The position numbers were made by a program, and so were the translations under genes. The notes under the pieces are model-generated. The model ran no database searches. It was not told the DNA's origin and was given only the letters and a program-made list of their open reading frames with translations. Below are positions 1-9,231 of a stretch of DNA of 64,000 nt, piece after piece (the stretch's first letter is position 1; each line of letters begins with the position of its first letter). The DNA is taken from the NCBI GenBank assembly GCA_016720145.1, contig JADJXV010000008.1:62001-126000 (forward strand). Reading direction: 5' to 3'. Source of the DNA: Ignavibacteria bacterium (GTDB lineage Bacteria; Bacteroidota; Ignavibacteria; Kapaibacteriales; UBA961).

Positions 1-896
1 TTTGCACCATATTTACTCAGCGGGTCATTTTTTGCCCAATAATCATCACGGCGTGTGAGCGAGTATTGCTGACCTTTTTTGATGTCATTGTCTAGTAATA
101 TATACGGACCGGAGCCGGGTGGCATGGAGAATTGACATTTATCGATAAATTCAGTACCTGTTAATTTACCAATCACATGCTCCGGAAGAATATATATACC
201 TGAAAAATATAGTAAGTTTCTAAAATTTAATTCTTTACACCTTACTTCCAAAATATACTTACTAATGGCTATTGGTTGTTCAAATTTTCCGAATGTAAGC
301 TGTTGAGAAGGGTCCAAAATAGTTTCATCCATCATGAGTTTGTACGTCGCAACCATATCATTTGCAGTTAGCGGCATACCGTCGGAAAATCGAGCTCTTG
401 GGTCTAAGCGAAACGTAAAAGTTTTTTTATCGTCAGATATTTTCCAATGAGTAGCGAGCGATGGTACATAGTCGCGGGTAATCGGATGAGCGCCAAGGAG
501 GGTTTCATAAACAAAGGTACTGATAATTGAATTTTCAGTTAAGTGGGAATTACGACCAAAAGGTAGGAAATTGAAAGGGAAACGGCTAATAATTGTTGTG
601 ATTTTTCCACCTTTTGTCGCCCGTGGATCACCAAAATATTTGAGTTCTTCTTCTTTGGGAGTATAGGTCACAAATCCCATTTTCTCTGCTACTTTTTCAA
701 ACCCTGTGCCGCCGAGAGTATCAGCTACACTTGGGTCTGCGCCTGGAGGAATGTTGTCAAATTTTTTCCAAAGTTTAGTATTATAGGATGGTCCCGATTT
801 ATCGGCGGTAGAGTCTTGCGTTTTTTTGCCGCAACCGGAGAGGAGGATAATCAAAAAAGCAGAAAGTAATAGAGTAGAGAAAACTTTACGTTGCAT
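1..896 (-). CDS. ABC transporter oligopeptide-binding lipoprotein (SBP_bac_5), 3' part cut by window edge
   Basis: The frame is open from an ATG at 896 to the left edge, about 298 codons, so the C-terminal half of the protein is missing. Residues 1-22 form a lipoprotein signal (MQRKVFSTLLLSAFLIILLS, then G and Cys22) ending in a lipobox, so the mature protein should be lipid-anchored. The body resembles family 5 extracellular solute-binding proteins: a segment reading SLATHWKISDDKKTFTFRL is followed by ARFSDGMPLTANDMVATYK, which matches the family pattern of 'W.. s.D..tytF.LR..vkFsDGtpvtAeDVv.S'. In known systems these proteins capture oligopeptides, dipeptides or similar solutes for an ABC importer; the substrate here cannot be told. 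A peptide uptake role would fit the amino-acid-degradation genes next to it. The permease and ATPase genes may lie to the left. Confidence 0.85.
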   Translation of the reverse strand, partial: MQRKVFSTLLLSAFLIILLSGCGKKTQDSTADKSGPSYNTKLWKKFDNIPPGADPSVADTLGGTGFEKVAEKMGFVTYTPKEEELKYFGDPRATKGGKITTIISRFPFNFLPFGRNSHLTENSIISTFVYETLLGAHPITRDYVPSLATHWKISDDKKTFTFRLDPRARFSDGMPLTANDMVATYKLMMDETILDPSQQLTFGKFEQPIAISKYILEVRCKELNFRNLLYFSGIYILPEHVIGKLTGTEFIDKCQFSMPPGSGPYILLDNDIKKGQQYSLTRRDDYWAKNDPLSKYGA

Positions 897-992
897 GGAA
901 TATCTCCAAGAATGTGATTGAAACTGTTAATTTGAATGTGAATTTACTACAAAGATAATCTATCAGCAAAAGAAATTTTGTTAAGCTAATTT

Positions 993-2653
993 TTACACCT
1001 GCAAAACGCCTGATTTCCATTCAGGTGTTTGGTCATTATGAGCTGCCATAGCAATACCACGCGATATAATTTTCCTTGTCTCAAGCGGCGAAACAATCCC
1101 GTCCACCCACAATCGCGATGCCGCATAAAGCGGAGAAGTCTGCTCAAGATATTGGTCTTGAATTTCCTTTAACAGCACTTTTTGTTCTTCATCGGTCAGC
1201 TTTTTTCCTTCTTTTTCAAGTGATGCAAGCTTAATTGTCAACAGGGTTTTTGATGCCGACCCACCACTCATCACCGCAATCTGCGCCGATGGATAGGCGA
1301 AAATCAGTCGTGGGTCATACGCCTTACCACACATTGCGTAATTCCCTGCTCCATAACTATTTCCAACGATGAAGGTGAATTTGGGAACGACTGAATTCGC
1401 GACCGCATTCACCATCTTGGCGCCGTCTTTGATGATACCGCCTTGTTCGGCGCGGGTGCCAACCATGAAGCCGGTCACATCCTGAAAAAACACCAGCGGG
1501 ATCCCGCGTTGATTGCAATTCATAATAAATCGCGCAGCTTTATCGGCACTTTCGGAGTAAATCACGCCGCCGATTTGCATCTCGCCTGAGCCCGAACGTA
1601 CAATTTCACGATTATTGGCAACTATACCAACAGCCCAGCCATCAATCCTCGCAGTACCACAAATGATAGTTTTTCCGTAGTCAGCTTTGTATTCATCGAG
1701 TTCGGAATTATCAAGAAGTCGTGTGAGTAACTCATACATAGAATAAGGCTTAGCACGATCAGCAGGTAAGATTGAAAAAATATCTTCCATCGGAAATTTT
1801 GGTGCAATTGCATCAACTCGATCGTATATATTCTTTTGTCCTTTAGTTGGTGAGAATTTCGAAACCAATGAACGTATCGTCGAAAGCGCTTCGTCATCAT
1901 TCTTTACTTTATAGTCAATGACACCTGAAATCGACGCATGCATGTTTGCTCCACCAAGCGGCTCGATTCCGGTTTTTTCACCAATTGCTGCCTCGACTAA
2001 CGCAGGACCTGCAAGAAATACACTGCCTGTACCCTCGACAATAATCGCCTCATCACTCATGATTGGTAAATAGGCGCCGCCTGCCATGGACCCATAATCG
2101 CTGCAATCTGTGGAACGCCCATGGCTGAAAGCACTGCATTATTGCGGAATTGGCGACCGAAATGTTCTTTATCCGGGAAAATTTCATCTTGCATTGGCAA
2201 GAATACACCGGCTGAGTCCACGAGGTAAATCACCGGAAGTCTATTTTCTATAGCTATTTCCTGCGCTCGCATGTTTTTTTTGGCTGTCATGGGGAACCAC
2301 GCACCGGCCTTCACTGTCGCATCATTGGCTACAATCACGCATTCACGACCGTGGATGATTCCAATCCCGCAGACGACACCCGCACTCGGCGCGCCGCCCT
2401 GCTCTTTGTACATATCATACGCCGTGAAGAGTCCGATTTCTAAGAAATCAGCACCTTCGTCAGTCAAGAGTGCAATACGTTCACGCGCTGTGAGCTTGCC
2501 CTTTGCTTTGTGTTTTTCGATGGAAGATTTCCCACCGCCGAGCTTTATTTTCTCACCTTTAGCAATTATCACTCGAAGTGCTTCGGTATTAGAATCACGA
2601 TTTTTATCACTGTTCAGATCGCTTTGAATTGGCTTGCCAATTGATTTTGCCAT
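993..2653 (-). CDS. acyl-CoA carboxylase carboxyltransferase (beta) subunit, methylcrotonyl-CoA type; interrupted by a frameshift
   Basis: Biotin-dependent carboxyltransferase that moves CO2 from carboxybiotin to an acyl-CoA. The N-terminal part (2653 down to about 2090) has the crotonase-fold motifs DATVKAGAWFPMTAKKN and IYLVDSAGVFLPMQDE. The C-terminal part, read in another frame, continues with AGGAYLPIMSDEAIIV, TGFMVGTRAEQGGIIKDGAK and GNSYGAGNYAMCGKAYDPR. The order and wording match methylcrotonoyl-CoA carboxylase beta subunits (leucine breakdown) better than propionyl-CoA carboxylase. The family usually has MGSxxAGGAY at the junction; here the frame breaks right after MG. Adding one T (ggtccatgg to ggttccatgg, about 2088-2093) would restore MGSMAGGAY and a protein of about 553 residues. 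The ATG at 2653 has AGGAA a few bases upstream. No alpha (biotin carboxylase) gene is in the window. Exact acyl-CoA substrate is inferred. Confidence 0.85.
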
Positions 2654-2687
2654 GGATTCCTATTGTTGAGAATTGAGGTGGAGAGTA

Positions 2688-2724
2688 TAAAAAAACGGGG
2701 GAAACTGCGAATGCAATTTCCCCT
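2688..2724 (-). terminator. Rho-independent terminator after glutaryl-CoA dehydrogenase gene
   Basis: On the minus strand the sequence reads GGGGAAATTGC, a short ATTC loop, GCAGTTTCCCC, then a run of seven T. It begins 8 bases past the stop codon of the dehydrogenase gene and ends before the carboxylase start at 2653, so the two genes are probably not simply co-transcribed. Confidence 0.8.
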
Positions 2725-2731
2725 GAATAAT

Positions 2732-3895
2732 TTACTTAAATGCCTGAATACCGGTAATATCTGCACCTAAAATCAATGTATGAATATCGTGTGTTCCTTC
2801 ATAAGTTCTTACCGATTCAAGATTAGCTGCGTGTCGCATGATCGGATATTCATCCAAAATACCATTAGCGCCATGAATATCACGAGCAATACGTGCTGCC
2901 TGAATAGCAATATCAACATTATTCCGTTTTGCAAGCGAGACTTGGTTGGGATTCATCTTTCCTGCATCTTTCAGGCGTCCTAATTGGTAGCAAAGTAATT
3001 GTCCTTTGGTGATTTCATTGAGCATCCATACGAGTTTTTCTTGTACTAATTGAAATCCTGCTATCGGTCGGTCGAATTGAATACGAGACTTGGCATAATT
3101 AAGTGATGAAGTATAGACGCCAATAGCAGCACCGATTGCTCCCCAGGAAATACCATATCTTGCTTGGGTTAAACATGATAGCGGACCTTTAATTCCACGG
3201 ATATTTAGTTTATTTCCTTCAGGGATTTCTACATCTTGGAATATTAATTCACTAGTAACTGAGGCGCGGAGTGAATGCTTGCCTTTCATTTCCGGAGCAG
3301 TAAAACCTTTCATCCCTTTTTCGACTAAAAAGCCGCAGATATCGCCGTCGAGCTTTGCCCATACTACTCCTACATCCGCCAAACTTCCATTGGTAATCCA
3401 CATTTTTGCGCCGTTGAGCAGGTATCCTCCATCGATTTTCTTAGCATTGGTGATCATACCTGATGGGTTCGAACCGAAATCTGGTTCGGTCAGTCCAAAA
3501 CACCCGATTGCTTTACCGCTTGCAAGCTTTGGCAACCATTTCATGCGAATTTCCTCGCTGCCATAGGTATATATTGGATACATCACGAGCGAACTCTGCA
3601 CGCTGGCAAAGCTTCGGACTCCGGAGTCTCCGCGTTCTAATTCTTGCATTGCTAACCCATAGCACACATTATTCATTCCGGCGCCGCCGTATTCATGTGG
3701 GAGTGTAATTCCGAACATCCCGATATCCGCCATTTTCTCTACCAAATCCATCGGGAATGTACCGTCTTGATAATGTTTTTCGATAATTGGGATCACTTCA
3801 TTATCGACAAAATCAGCGACTGTTTCTCGCACCAAACGTTCTTCTTCTGTTAATAAATCATAGACATTGTAATAATCTACCGGTTGAAATGCCAT
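2732..3895 (-). CDS. gcdH: glutaryl-CoA dehydrogenase
   Basis: FAD-dependent acyl-CoA dehydrogenase that oxidises and decarboxylates glutaryl-CoA to crotonyl-CoA in lysine/tryptophan degradation. All acyl-CoA dehydrogenase parts are visible: GCFGLTEPDFGSNPSGM (flavin-binding), MWITNGSLADVGVVWAK, CLTQARYGISWGAIGAA, QFDRPIAGFQLVQEKL, and near the end ESVRTYEGTHDIHTLILG followed by ITGIQAF. The YEGTHDIHxLILGxxITGIQAF ending, in which the Glu is the catalytic base, is characteristic of glutaryl-CoA dehydrogenases. Length 387 aa is normal. I chose the ATG at 3895 (MAFQPVDYYN) because AAGAGGAA lies 6-7 bases upstream; a longer reading from a TTG at 3916 has no such site. A terminator follows. With the carboxylase gene downstream it points to amino-acid catabolism. 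Confidence 0.93.
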   Translation of the reverse strand: MAFQPVDYYNVYDLLTEEERLVRETVADFVDNEVIPIIEKHYQDGTFPMDLVEKMADIGMFGITLPHEYGGAGMNNVCYGLAMQELERGDSGVRSFASVQSSLVMYPIYTYGSEEIRMKWLPKLASGKAIGCFGLTEPDFGSNPSGMITNAKKIDGGYLLNGAKMWITNGSLADVGVVWAKLDGDICGFLVEKGMKGFTAPEMKGKHSLRASVTSELIFQDVEIPEGNKLNIRGIKGPLSCLTQARYGISWGAIGAAIGVYTSSLNYAKSRIQFDRPIAGFQLVQEKLVWMLNEITKGQLLCYQLGRLKDAGKMNPNQVSLAKRNNVDIAIQAARIARDIHGANGILDEYPIMRHAANLESVRTYEGTHDIHTLILGADITGIQAFK

Positions 3896-4027
3896 TGTTT
3901 TTTCCTCTTGATTCAATAAAATGTTTTGCTTTGGGCTGCAAAACTACGGAAATTAGCTCCCGCGACGAAATTCGTCAAATTTTCCAATTTAATTCACTAC
4001 TTTTGAACGGCATTATAAGCCCGAACG

Positions 4028-5140
4028 GTGATTTACGTTTGTCTATTTTGTGGATATCCTTTGCATTTTACACTACCTAATTTTATCAGCTTTCTGAGGG
4101 TTCTCCTCGCTCCCGTCTTTTTCGTTCTCTTGCGATCGGAAAGTCAGGTAGGTGTGCGATTTGCTGTGCTGGTGTTTATCATTGGCGCAATGTCTGATTA
4201 TTTCGACGGTTACTTTGCGAGACGGTGGAAACAAGTATCAGCGTTTGGTGCTTTCTTCGACCCCCTTGCCGATAAAGTACTTACTGCAATTGCTTTTTTT
4301 GCCTTTGCATCACTTGATATTATCTCCTATTGGATGGTGCTCATAGTCGTAGCGCGAGATATCATAACGACACTCCTCCGTGTGTATGCCGATTCTATTG
4401 ACAATTCGATCGTGACGTCGAGTTCGGCCAAGCTCAAGACTTTCCTTCAAATGATATTTATCTCCTACTTACTCTTACTTTTTGCTTTAAAAGGAAGTAG
4501 TGAATTTCCACCAAATTTCAGAGATTTTTTCGGTTGGCTTTTAGTTTCCGATGCGACCCATCTGATGATGCTCGCGCTTACACTATACACAGTCTGGACG
4601 ACCATTCTCTATCTCATCACCAACATTTCAATTGTCAAACAATTCTGGCGAAATGATGCGGTAAATGTCTTCAGAATGTCGTTTGTATCGGTCTTTGGTG
4701 TGGGTTTTTTACCCAAAATGCCCGGGACGTATGGAAGTCTGGCAGCGCTCCTGATACTTTTCACTCCTATCACAACTCCTTATCTACTACTACTTTCCGT
4801 GATATGTTTTATAGCCGGGCTCATACTCATTGGAGATGTAGAGCGAACTCGAGGCGCAGATGCACATTGTATTGTCATAGATGAAGTAATCGGAATGTGG
4901 CTCGTATTGTGTGTTCCATACATACCTCATAATTGGTTCTGGGTGTCGCTTGGGTTTATCATTTTTCGGTGTTTTGATATTTTCAAACCCTTCCCTATCA
5001 ACCGTATAAACAGTCGCCGTGGTGCGTTTTGGGTACTTGCCGATGACATTCTTGCTGCAATCTATGCAGGGCTTGCGCTCTATCTTTTTTGGATGACATC
5101 ACTATGTTTTCCGCTGGTGTTGGCTTTTGTAAACAGATAG
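4028..5140 (+). CDS. fused CDP-alcohol phosphatidyltransferase (PgsA-like) and phosphatidylglycerophosphatase A (PgpA-like)
   Basis: A 370-residue membrane protein that joins two consecutive steps of phosphatidylglycerol synthesis. Residues about 14-200 are a CDP-alcohol phosphatidyltransferase: the family signature D-x2-D-G-x2-A-R-x8-G-x3-D-x3-D is complete (D57, D60, G61, A64, R65, G74, D78, D82). Such an enzyme of the PgsA type would make phosphatidylglycerophosphate from CDP-diacylglycerol and glycerol-3-phosphate. Residues about 218-360 are PgpA: PKMPGTYGSLAALL, HCIVIDEVIGMW, IIFRCFDIFKPFPI and WVLADDILAAIYAG, the acidic motifs expected of the phosphatase. No stop or frameshift separates the domains. 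The first codon is GTG at 4028; TTG at 4061 (just before the conserved LPNFISFLRVLLAP) is an alternative start with GGA nearby. Substrate of the first domain is inferred from fusion to PgpA. Confidence 0.88.
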   Translation: MIYVCLFCGYPLHFTLPNFISFLRVLLAPVFFVLLRSESQVGVRFAVLVFIIGAMSDYFDGYFARRWKQVSAFGAFFDPLADKVLTAIAFFAFASLDIISYWMVLIVVARDIITTLLRVYADSIDNSIVTSSSAKLKTFLQMIFISYLLLLFALKGSSEFPPNFRDFFGWLLVSDATHLMMLALTLYTVWTTILYLITNISIVKQFWRNDAVNVFRMSFVSVFGVGFLPKMPGTYGSLAALLILFTPITTPYLLLLSVICFIAGLILIGDVERTRGADAHCIVIDEVIGMWLVLCVPYIPHNWFWVSLGFIIFRCFDIFKPFPINRINSRRGAFWVLADDILAAIYAGLALYLFWMTSLCFPLVLAFVNR

Positions 5141-5434
5141 ACTGTCCGGCTGGTTGAGGATACTTACTGCTGAATTAATGAAGAATAGTTGTTCCCTCAT
5201 CGGCATTCCAAGCCGTAATCTGCGGTCACCTGTTGCCGTCCAACCCGTTCATTTTCAAGATATCTACAGGAATTTAGTTTTTTATTTGGCAGTGGTATTA
5301 CATTTACCTATTTTGAGGAAAAATAGAACGGTTATCTTATTTTTTTTACAACGTATCATCGAATAACGTACACATTCCATCGCACAAATTACCGCCCTCA
5401 CACGGCATTATTCATTATTTTTTTGGAGGTTATT
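5141..5434 (+). other. intergenic region with a short dispersed repeat
   Basis: No convincing gene. A 70-codon open frame at 5154-5366 has no ribosome site and no recognisable content. About 5220-5247 contains GCGGTCACC, T/C, GTTGCCGTCCAA, which recurs at about 40740-40765 upstream of recQ. The ribosome-binding site of the next gene (GGAGG at 5425) lies at the right end. Confidence 0.5.
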
Positions 5435-7081
5435 ATGAAACCTTTGATACTGTTCTTCACACTCTTGTTTAGTCCTATCCTACTTTCGGCTCAATCATTT
5501 ACTATTGCAATTACGCCTCCAGCTCAGACTATTGTCGTCGGTGAGACGGCGACGTATTCAATCATCATCACACCGGAGAACGGGTATAACGCTTCGGTGT
5601 TTTTATCGGTTGTAAAGAATGGATTTGGGGGTACAGCTGTTCTCTCGAACACCGCGCCCAATCCTCCATATTCGAATATTACGCTCACCGTGCGCCCGAC
5701 TGCTTTAGATACCGGTACAAGAACTTTTACAGTAACCGGTAAAAATGCCGGTCTTTCAAATTCTGCTACAGGTACAATTACCACGATAAAAAACGCATTA
5801 TGGACTACAATGCGTTTGCCGGTTCAAAATGAGTATTCATATCCATTTTACAGGCTCGATAATGATACCGAAGGCAATATCCGCATTGCGATGTATGGAA
5901 ACCCTAACACCAAATCCAGTATAGGAGATACCCTTTACACTAGTATTTTCAAACAACAACAGTGGGAAACCACCTCCTTCTGCCCACAATTAAACACCCT
6001 TATCCCCAGTGGTAGCCATGGCTCAAGTGTTGGTTTTCGAAGTTATGTCGTTGATAGCGAAGGTATATATTGGTTCACGACCTCTAGGGGCATTGCCCGC
6101 TTCGACGGTAAATTCCTTACATTGTTCAACAATGCAAATACCCCCGAACTTGGCGAAATTCTTTCTGTACAGTTGGATCGAAATGGCGAACCGGTATTTA
6201 TGTCGAAGGATGACAAATCGATATACTCTTTCGTTCGGTATGACGGCACAAGATGGACATCCCTTATCCTCAAACAACAATATCCACCTGATCCATATCA
6301 TCCTGAAAAAGAGACCTTTTCTTCTAATTTTTGTATAGATTCATCCAATAATATATGGGTTGCCTGTGGCAATCATTCGGGTATTGTCCGCGTTCAGGAC
6401 ACTGTTCAGGAACTGATAAACTCACAAAGTAAACCTCCACTGCTTATGCATACCGTAAGTCAGATTATGTGCGATAAAACTGGCAGAATTTGGACTCGCG
6501 CCAATCAAACTTCAAACTGGTTTGCTGTTGGCTATCGCGATGGAGCAGAATGGAAACATATTTATACTCCGTCGAGTTCAAGTTTTACATCATTTACCGT
6601 CGATGACAACAGTAATGTATGGCTTGGCTCTGAAGATGGACTTCACCGAAGTAGTGATAACGGAACTTGGTGGACGACCTATAACAAAACCACCTCTCCA
6701 TTACCTTCTGGCGTCATTCAGGTTGCAATCGATAATAAAATGAATGTATGGATGTTAGCCAACTACAGAATCTACATCTTCAACCCCAACGGCTTAGTCG
6801 ATATTCCACTTGCACCGACAGCGGTAGAAGAGCAGCCCTGGGAACCCGAAAGCGGTATCACGCTCTCGCCCAATCCAAGCTCGAATTCATTCTCTGTGAG
6901 CGGACTGCATAACGTACGTTCCCTGCGCATGGCCAATAGCTTCGGCATGGAAGTGCTTGTCCAAGATATAGTTGGTGATAATACTATTGTGGATATATCT
7001 TCTCTCGCCAGTGGAATGTACTTTGTACAGTTCCGCTCGGCGACCGGCATGGTGGTGAAGTCAGTGGTAGTGAACCATTGA
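5435..7081 (+). CDS. secreted propeller-type protein with Ig-like domain and T9SS sorting tail
   Basis: A 548-residue secreted protein. Residues 1-20 (MKPLILFFTLLFSPILLSAQ) are a clear Sec signal. An Ig-like/BACON-type beta domain follows (to about residue 120; 'ITPPAQTIVVGETATYSIII'). The central part has repeats of the two-component-regulator-propeller kind, for example IYWFTTSRGIARFDGK and VWLGSEDGLHRSSDNGTWW. The last ~75 residues are a type IX secretion C-terminal domain: ITLSPNPSSNSFSV, then DISSLASGMYFVQF and VVKSVVVNH. Such proteins cross the outer membrane by T9SS and are anchored or released; the ligand is unknown. Start is the ATG at 5435 with GGAGG five bases upstream; a TTG at 5423 would precede that site. 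Followed by a strong hairpin. Confidence 0.85.
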   Translation: MKPLILFFTLLFSPILLSAQSFTIAITPPAQTIVVGETATYSIIITPENGYNASVFLSVVKNGFGGTAVLSNTAPNPPYSNITLTVRPTALDTGTRTFTVTGKNAGLSNSATGTITTIKNALWTTMRLPVQNEYSYPFYRLDNDTEGNIRIAMYGNPNTKSSIGDTLYTSIFKQQQWETTSFCPQLNTLIPSGSHGSSVGFRSYVVDSEGIYWFTTSRGIARFDGKFLTLFNNANTPELGEILSVQLDRNGEPVFMSKDDKSIYSFVRYDGTRWTSLILKQQYPPDPYHPEKETFSSNFCIDSSNNIWVACGNHSGIVRVQDTVQELINSQSKPPLLMHTVSQIMCDKTGRIWTRANQTSNWFAVGYRDGAEWKHIYTPSSSSFTSFTVDDNSNVWLGSEDGLHRSSDNGTWWTTYNKTTSPLPSGVIQVAIDNKMNVWMLANYRIYIFNPNGLVDIPLAPTAVEEQPWEPESGITLSPNPSSNSFSVSGLHNVRSLRMANSFGMEVLVQDIVGDNTIVDISSLASGMYFVQFRSATGMVVKSVVVNH

Positions 7082-7104
7082 TTGAATTTTCCAGCAGAAT
7101 ACAC

Positions 7105-7136
7105 AAACAGGCGAATCAACATTGATTCGCCTGTTT
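7105..7136. terminator. bidirectional terminator hairpin between convergent genes
   Basis: AAACAGGCGAATCAA (7105-7119) pairs perfectly with TTGATTCGCCTGTTT (7122-7136) around a two-base loop. It lies between the stop of the T9SS protein (7081, plus strand) and the stop of the CPBP protease (7202, minus strand), so it can serve both. Confidence 0.75.
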
Positions 7137-7201
7137 ATCGTTTTAGTTTATGGGAATCTTATTAACTTTTACACAATGTAAAAATTCAACGTTCTACGAT
7201 A

Positions 7202-8071
7202 CTATCCATCTTCTGCAGGTGACACTATTTTTCCTTGTCGTACCACCACTATCGAAGCAACCACAATTCCCACAAGTCCTGTCGTACAAAGGAGTCCTGC
7301 AATCGGCAAACTAATCTCAACACTACTAATTGCCATTGACCTTTCATCAAAGAAATTCATACCGACAACGGCGATGAGATTATTGAGAAAATGAGCTGCG
7401 ATTGGTAAAAATAGAGATTGTGTATAGTATGCCAAAATGCCAAGATAGATACCTATACCGATAAGCGGGATGATATAGGTAGGATTAAAATGGATAATTC
7501 CGAATATCACACCTGACCAAAGAATTGCTTTCAATGGAGAAAATACACGCTCTAATGACGATTGCATTACACCTCTGAATAGAATCTCTTCACTAAATGA
7601 CGGTATAATCGCACCGGCGAGTAACCCCTTGAGAAAACTAATAATTCCTACTCCTCCTAAGATTGTCATATAGATATTTTCCATCTGGGTTTGCATGTTT
7701 TTATAGACATCCATCAAGCTTTCAGGTACGAGTGCCTCTTGTAGAGGTGCGAATCCGGTGATAAAAATCTGTATGCTCAGGACTCCACATAATCCCGCCA
7801 CCCATTGCATGGCCGTCGTATGACCTCCCAATCTGAGCAAACCAATTTTGCCTAGCGGCGAATATCTCATCACGAGAATTGCCGGTATGAGCATGAATAA
7901 AAATTGTCCGGTGCCCTGCACGAGCCATATCCATTCTGTTTGTTTAAACAACAATAAAAACGCTACGGCACCACCGCCAAAGAGCTGATAAAAAAAGAAT
8001 ACTCCCAGACAAGCAACGAATCCGAACACTATATGATTGAATGGTTTGTTATGGATTTCAGGAGTATTCAT
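7202..8071 (-). CDS. CPBP family intramembrane glutamic endopeptidase (CAAX/Abi)
   Basis: A 289-residue polytopic membrane protein with the three CPBP/Abi signatures: SFSEEILFRGVM (EExxxR), FGIIHFNPTY (FxxxH) and AAHFLNNLIA (HxxxN/B). The family includes Rce1-type CAAX proteases and bacteriocin-immunity proteins; most bacterial members have no known substrate. I take the ATG at 8071 (MNTPEIHNKPF) because the longer GTG reading from 8143 starts inside the terminator of the upstream gene and adds a 24-residue leader with no family support. No good Shine-Dalgarno site is visible. Convergent with the T9SS gene at 5435. Confidence 0.85.
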   Translation of the reverse strand: MNTPEIHNKPFNHIVFGFVACLGVFFFYQLFGGGAVAFLLLFKQTEWIWLVQGTGQFLFMLIPAILVMRYSPLGKIGLLRLGGHTTAMQWVAGLCGVLSIQIFITGFAPLQEALVPESLMDVYKNMQTQMENIYMTILGGVGIISFLKGLLAGAIIPSFSEEILFRGVMQSSLERVFSPLKAILWSGVIFGIIHFNPTYIIPLIGIGIYLGILAYYTQSLFLPIAAHFLNNLIAVVGMNFFDERSMAISSVEISLPIAGLLCTTGLVGIVVASIVVVRQGKIVSPAEDG

Positions 8072-8123
8072 ATCGATAGTTAAGAATAAGGAATGTAATT
8101 GAAATTGTTGATAAATAGGAATA

Positions 8124-8152
8124 AAAAAAGGCGATGAGATCACCGCCTTTTA
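8124..8152 (-). terminator. Rho-independent terminator
   Basis: Minus strand reads AAAGGCG, a short loop, CGCCTTT followed by more T. It is about 30 bases past the restored stop codon (8182) of the DUF4870-like gene, which supports that stop as the true end of that gene. Confidence 0.7.
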
Positions 8153-8181
8153 TAAAGTATTCACAGTAAAATTTAGAACTA

Positions 8182-8519
8182 TTACTTGATAATTGTAAAA
8201 CCACCGATAAGGGGAACTGGTTGCACTTTTTGCCGCCGGCTGCATTGATTATCCCAAGAATTGAAAGGAATAACAATCCTAATCGAATGACAAGAAGACC
8301 CATACTGACCATGGACGAACTGACCATAAATTCAAGGATGCCAATAATAATCCAGCATAAAAGGAGGATAAAACCTTGATTTGTATGGTAGCGGGCGAAA
8401 GGCGAGTCTTTAGCCGCAACAAGCGGTACAATACACAAACATCCAAGATAGGCAATAATCCCCATAATTTTGTTCTTTTCAACGTCCGATGGATCGGGCG
8501 ACATTGTATCATCAAACAT
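8182..8519 (-). CDS. DUF4870/Tic20-like small membrane protein, interrupted by a frameshift near its end
   Basis: The start (ATG 8519) gives MFDDTMSPDPSDVEKNKIMG, then the conserved AAKDSPFARYHTNQGFILLL and hydrophobic segments ending ILGIINAAGGKK. This order (cytosolic tail, DSPFxRxHxNQG, two or three membrane helices, final 'NA.GK...PLIG') is that of DUF4870-type proteins, whose role is unknown. In the present sequence the frame leaves the family pattern after GGKK and would read on for about 45 unrelated residues to 8058. If the A run (T run 8227-8231, five bases) had six bases, the ending would be GKKVQPVPLIGGFTIIK and stop at 8182, exactly the family ending and just before a terminator. 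I therefore give 8182 as the end. About 113 aa when restored. Confidence 0.78.
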
Positions 8520-8542
8520 ACAGGACCTCGTAGAAATTATGA

Positions 8543-8576
8543 AATAAAAAAGGGCATTACCACATTGATAATGCCA
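8543..8576 (-). terminator. Rho-independent terminator
   Basis: Minus strand reads GGCATTA, a nine-base loop, TAATGCC, then TTTTTT. It begins about 10 bases past the stop of the lipoprotein gene at 8587 and precedes the start of the next gene (8519). Confidence 0.75.
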
Positions 8577-8586
8577 TTATTTGCAA

Positions 8587-9231
8587 TTACTTAGCTGCCA
8601 AATCTGACAATTTCATTGATCTGGCAATTGATTTTGTCTGATCATTATTACTTTGATTGTTTGCCTTGACCGTTAGTATAAACCTACCGCCCATCGCTAA
8701 GGTAAGTTCACTATTTTTACCGTTTTTGTCGTAATGTTCCCATCCCGCCACATCCTTGACCCCTGCATCATACGACTTCGAATATCCATTTTGGTCCTCC
8801 ATCGATATATTTGCTCCCCACAATGCTGTCATTCCTGTATAAAGGTCAGCTGTTGCATTATAATCGAGCAAAGTGACGGTCACATATTCTTCACTACCGT
8901 CGGCACCTGCTTTGGTATAGGTTCTCTCAGCATTCGAATACGACATTCCTGCCATATTCATCGTAGAGCCGGTGGGATCTTTGGCGGTGTAGCCGGCAAG
9001 TGATTCGGGTAAGTATTTTTGCATTTCTTGATATGGCATTGCGAGGGTATCACCTCTTCTTCGGCGTTCTTCACGGCGGGCATTATTGGCATCTGTCTTT
9101 TCTTGTATATTTTCTGCAGCTTTTCCGAGCTCTTTCATGTTCTCAGCAGCCTGCTTTACTTCATCTAATTTCCCGCAACCTACAATAAGCACAGCCACGG
9201 ATAAGGACAAACCGGTAATCCAATTTTTCAT
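8587..9231 (-). CDS. lipoprotein of unknown function
   Basis: A 214-residue lipoprotein. The signal MKNWITGLSLSVAVLIVGC ends in a lipobox Cys19, followed by an Ala/Lys/Glu-rich helical stretch with likely coiled-coil (KLDEVKQAAENMKELGKAAE) and an Arg/Glu-rich linker. The C-terminal ~140 residues form a compact alpha/beta domain (YQEMQKYLPESLAGYTAKDP..., LDYNATADLYTGMTALWG, KSIARSMKLSDLAAK). I do not recognise a named family. The ATG at 9231 has GGAGA eight bases upstream; the TTG at 9246 does not. A terminator follows. Confidence 0.75.
   Translation of the reverse strand: MKNWITGLSLSVAVLIVGCGKLDEVKQAAENMKELGKAAENIQEKTDANNARREERRRRGDTLAMPYQEMQKYLPESLAGYTAKDPTGSTMNMAGMSYSNAERTYTKAGADGSEEYVTVTLLDYNATADLYTGMTALWGANISMEDQNGYSKSYDAGVKDVAGWEHYDKNGKNSELTLAMGGRFILTVKANNQSNNDQTKSIARSMKLSDLAAK

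Noticed and set aside
5154..5366. 70-codon open frame
   Set aside because: No ribosome site or recognisable content, and it runs through a dispersed intergenic repeat.
8058..8181. C-terminal 40 residues of the DUF4870-like protein
   Set aside because: They arise only from the frameshift at 8227-8231 and run through the terminator; the other frame gives the family ending and stops at 8182.
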